Assembly: GCA_031292695.1 (NCBI GenBank)
Contig: JARLGS010001006.1
Location: forward strand, 1 to 36,055
Origin: Mycobacterium sp.
GTDB lineage: Bacteria; Actinomycetota; Actinomycetes; Mycobacteriales; Mycobacteriaceae
Length of the DNA: 36,055 nt
Direction of reading: 5' to 3'
Part shown: positions 33,722-36,055 of the stretch, piece by piece
How the letters are laid out: every line of letters starts with the position of its first letter
How positions within the stretch are numbered: the first letter of the stretch is position 1
Program-made: the position numbers and the translations under genes
Notes under the pieces: generated by a model
What the model saw: only the letters and a program-made list of their open reading frames with translations
Database searches by the model: none
What the model was told of the DNA's origin: nothing

Positions 33722-35351
33722 TGCACCGGGTTCGTTTGTCGGGGTTGATGATTCAGCCCTCGTCAACACGATCACCGCGTGCGCACGCGCCGAAGCGCAG
33801 GCCGCAGCGGCCCGGTTGGCCGCGATCGCCGAACTGACCGCCCGCCGCATCGACGATCAAGGCGAACGCGAACGCTGGGCGTGTGACGGGTGGGACGCCG
33901 CGGCCGCAGAAGTCGGAGCCGCGTTGACCATCGGGCGCCACGCCGCCTCGAAGCAGATGAGCATTGCGACCGCGCTGCGCGACCGGCTACCCAAGGTAGC
34001 GGCGACCTTCGCCGCCGGAGCAGTGTCCGCGGCAATGATCGCGACCGTCACCTGGCGCACCCGACTGGTGACCGACCCCGACGTGCTCGCCGTGTTGGAC
34101 ACCGCGCTGGCCGCGGCCATGGGCGAATGGGGCCCGCTATCGGAGAACATGATTATCCAGAAGATCGACGGCTGGGTCGCCAAGTTCGATCCGGCCGCGG
34201 TGATCCAGTCCCGGGCGGCGGCCCGTTCCCGCACCGTGCAGTTCGGTAAACCTGACGACCAGACCGGCACGGTGTCGATCTGGGGTGCCCTGTTGGCGAC
34301 CGATGCCGAACTGTTGGATCAGGTGCTGACCGAGTTGGCTCGGCAGGTGTGCGAGGACGATCCACGGGCCGTCGGGCAACGGCGTGCAGATGCGTTGGGT
34401 GTGTTGGCGGCCCGCGGGGATCGGCTGGCCTGCCAATGCGGCTCGCCCCTGTGCCTCGCAGCCGGGGCCGACGCGCGGGCGAGCGCAGTCGTCATCCACG
34501 TGCTCACCGATGCGCTGCCCGCGCCGCTGGCCGATCCACTGCTCAGCGGTCAGGCGGCTGCGCCCCTGACGCCGGTGGCCGACGCGCGGGCGGGCGAAGA
34601 GCCGACCACGACGGCGACACCAGTGAATACCCCGAGTCCGGCGCCGACCCCGGTCGGATACGTCGTCGGTGGCCCCGTCGTGCCGCCGGCACTGTTGGCC
34701 GACTTGGCGGCCCGCGGCGCGAGAGTTCACTCGATAACCTCAGCTGCCGAGCTCGATGGCGTACCACGGTACCGGCCATCCACTGCAATCGATGAATTCG
34801 TCCGCATGCGGGCCATGACCTGCATGTTCCCCGGCTGCGATCAGCCCGCAGTGTCGTGCGACGTGGACCACACGATTCCCTGGCCGGCCGGCCCCACCCA
34901 CCCCGGCAACCTCAGCCCCAAATGTCGAAAACACCACCTACTCAAGACCTTCTACGGCGGGCCCACCGGGTGGCAGGACCGCCAACTACCCGATGGCAGT
35001 ATCGCGTGGGCCGCACCCACCGGGCACACCTACACCAGCGTGCCGGGCAGCCGAATCCTGTTCCCCGACAAGATCATCGACACACCGCTGCCGCCAACGC
35101 CGCGATCGACGGTGCCCGATCTCGACGCCCCGCAGACACCGAGCCGCGGCGTCATGATGCCCATCCGCCGACGCACCCGCAACCAGGACCGCGCCGCCCG
35201 CATCGCTCACGAACGCCAACTGAACCAAGCCGACCTCGACCGACCGATCCAAAAACTCGACTCCACAACGCAACTCAGCACTCACACCAACTGGGACGAC
35301 ATCCTCACCAGGCAACATCCACCCGATGACCGCGACCCACCACCATTCTGA
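33714..35351 (+). CDS. DUF222 / HNH endonuclease domain protein (13E12 type)
   Basis: The protein has 545 residues. The N-terminal two-thirds is the DUF222 helical domain (ARRIDDQGERERWACDGW, ALTIGRHAASKQM). A Pro/Thr-rich linker (about 295-325) follows, then an HNH nuclease motif at about 365-405: MFPGC with CDVDHTIPW, NLSPKCRKHH. The C-terminus is basic and Pro-rich. Proteins of this family occur in multiple copies in mycobacteria and are SOS-induced; their substrate is unknown. Here the LexA box overlaps the start codon. It is not part of the catabolic cluster. Confidence 0.9.
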   Translation: MFDAPGSFVGVDDSALVNTITACARAEAQAAAARLAAIAELTARRIDDQGERERWACDGWDAAAAEVGAALTIGRHAASKQMSIATALRDRLPKVAATFAAGAVSAAMIATVTWRTRLVTDPDVLAVLDTALAAAMGEWGPLSENMIIQKIDGWVAKFDPAAVIQSRAAARSRTVQFGKPDDQTGTVSIWGALLATDAELLDQVLTELARQVCEDDPRAVGQRRADALGVLAARGDRLACQCGSPLCLAAGADARASAVVIHVLTDALPAPLADPLLSGQAAAPLTPVADARAGEEPTTTATPVNTPSPAPTPVGYVVGGPVVPPALLADLAARGARVHSITSAAELDGVPRYRPSTAIDEFVRMRAMTCMFPGCDQPAVSCDVDHTIPWPAGPTHPGNLSPKCRKHHLLKTFYGGPTGWQDRQLPDGSIAWAAPTGHTYTSVPGSRILFPDKIIDTPLPPTPRSTVPDLDAPQTPSRGVMMPIRRRTRNQDRAARIAHERQLNQADLDRPIQKLDSTTQLSTHTNWDDILTRQHPPDDRDPPPF

Positions 35352-35367
35352 ATCGCCCAGCGGCCCG

Positions 35368-36054
35368 CTAACGCCCCCTCAACAGTCGGCGGGCGGCAGC
35401 GTCCAGCCCAAAACCGAGCGCACCGATCACCAGGATCACGGCCGCCACCTGGTCGTAGGCCAGCTGATCGCGGGCATTGAGCACCTGGTAGCCCAGACCC
35501 GAACGCACACCGAGCATTTCCGCTGGCACCAGCACCACCCACGCGATGCCCAGCGCGACCCGCACGCCGGTTTGCACCTGCCCGCGGATGGCCGGTAGTA
35601 CCACCGCGGTCACCAGCTCGAACCGGCTGGCGTGAAAGGACCGGGCAACATCGAGGTACCCCGGGTCGACAGCCCGCACCCCGGCCGCGGTGTTGATCAG
35701 CACCGGCCACACCGCCGCCACCGCGATCAGGAAGATCACCGGCTGGTTGCCGATACCGAACACCGCAACCGCGATCGGGGCCCAGGACAGCGGCGAGATC
35801 ATCCGGACGAACTGGATGACGGGCGCAGTCGCACGTTCGGCCGTCGAACTGAGCCCGACCAACAGCCCCGCCGGAATGCCGATCACGACGGCGATCAGCA
35901 GCCCGATCACTAACCGCCACAGGCTGATTCCGGTATCGGGCAGCAGTACACCACGGGAGAACAGATCGATCAGGGCCGGACCCACCCGTGGCGGGGCGGT
36001 CTGCCGCAGCAGCGAATGCGGGGCGCACAACGCTGTGGTGAACACCCACCACAA
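35368..36054 (-). CDS. ABC transporter permease, SsuC/TauC type, 5' end cut
   Basis: The visible part is 228 residues and open to the window edge, so the first membrane segment is probably missing. It has five hydrophobic stretches and the permease EAA-loop region VDPGYLDVARSFHASRFEL..LPAIRG, typical of permeases for sulfonates, taurine, nitrate or related anions (BPD_transp_1). The motif ISPLSWAPIAVAVFGIGNQP is the characteristic core. The substrate-binding protein and ATPase genes would lie upstream outside the window. It ends 16 bases from the DUF222 gene. It is not obviously connected to the catabolic island. Confidence 0.85.
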   Translation of the reverse strand: MWWVFTTALCAPHSLLRQTAPPRVGPALIDLFSRGVLLPDTGISLWRLVIGLLIAVVIGIPAGLLVGLSSTAERATAPVIQFVRMISPLSWAPIAVAVFGIGNQPVIFLIAVAAVWPVLINTAAGVRAVDPGYLDVARSFHASRFELVTAVVLPAIRGQVQTGVRVALGIAWVVLVPAEMLGVRSGLGYQVLNARDQLAYDQVAAVILVIGALGFGLDAAARRLLRGR

Positions 36055-36055
36055 T

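Noticed and set aside
35359..35369. AGCG-GCC-CGCT as a terminator between the DUF222 gene and the permease
   Set aside because: The stem is only four bases with a three-base loop; too weak to call.

Overview
The window looks like chromosome from a fast-growing Mycobacterium (Mycolicibacterium-type). The signs are very high GC, frequent GTG/TTG starts, a complete YrbE/Mce lipid-import operon, a mycofactocin-type short-chain dehydrogenase, small CxxxxxC...CP ferredoxins beside P450s, a DUF222/HNH (13E12-type) protein under a LexA box, and a MIRU-like tandem repeat. The genus is inferred; no rRNA or other marker is present.

Layout. At 1-1200 (+) lie the 3' end of an Mce-associated membrane protein and a small secreted protein. 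At 1207-13873 (-) there is one tightly packed unit, in transcription order: aldehyde dehydrogenase, class III CoA-transferase, a 66-residue remnant of a thiolase, yrbEA, yrbEB, mceA-F. Almost every junction in the mce part is an ATGA-type overlap. No MceG ATPase is in the window. Divergent to this, 14095-17796 (+) holds two SDRs, a ferredoxin, a P450 and a VOC protein. At 17804-19994 (-) is a two-subunit acyl-CoA dehydrogenase. Divergent to that, 20234-23787 (+) holds two paralogous amidohydrolases, a Rieske ferredoxin and an alpha/beta hydrolase. A small conserved protein follows (23808-24284, -). Then 24335-30170 (+) carries a NuoF-like flavoprotein, a ferredoxin, a DUF35-thiolase fusion, an alpha/beta hydrolase, a four-copy 32-bp repeat and two 3-hydroxyisobutyrate-dehydrogenase-like proteins. 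At 30308-31704 (+) come a second P450 and ferredoxin, converging on a Rieske oxygenase (31724-32896, -). A TetR regulator, an SOS-type DUF222/HNH gene and a 5'-truncated ABC permease close the window.

How the genes could work together. The content reads as an import-and-degradation island for a hydrophobic, probably cyclic carboxylic acid or isoprenoid/steroid-like compound. Mce/YrbE would import it; P450s and the Rieske oxygenase would hydroxylate it; SDRs and the ALDH would oxidise alcohols and aldehydes. The CoA-transferase would activate the acid, the acyl-CoA dehydrogenase would desaturate it, and the DUF35-thiolase protein would cleave a C-C bond. Hydrolases, amidohydrolases and HIBADH-like enzymes would finish the job. 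There is no acyl-CoA ligase or enoyl-CoA hydratase here. The substrate is unknown to me; this is inference from gene content.

Regulation. A 15-bp palindrome, best copy GAGAATATCATTCTC, recurs in front of all four divergent operons around 13.9-14.1 kb and 20.0-20.2 kb. This suggests one repressor controls the transporter and the catabolic genes together. No gap between genes exceeds about 240 bases.
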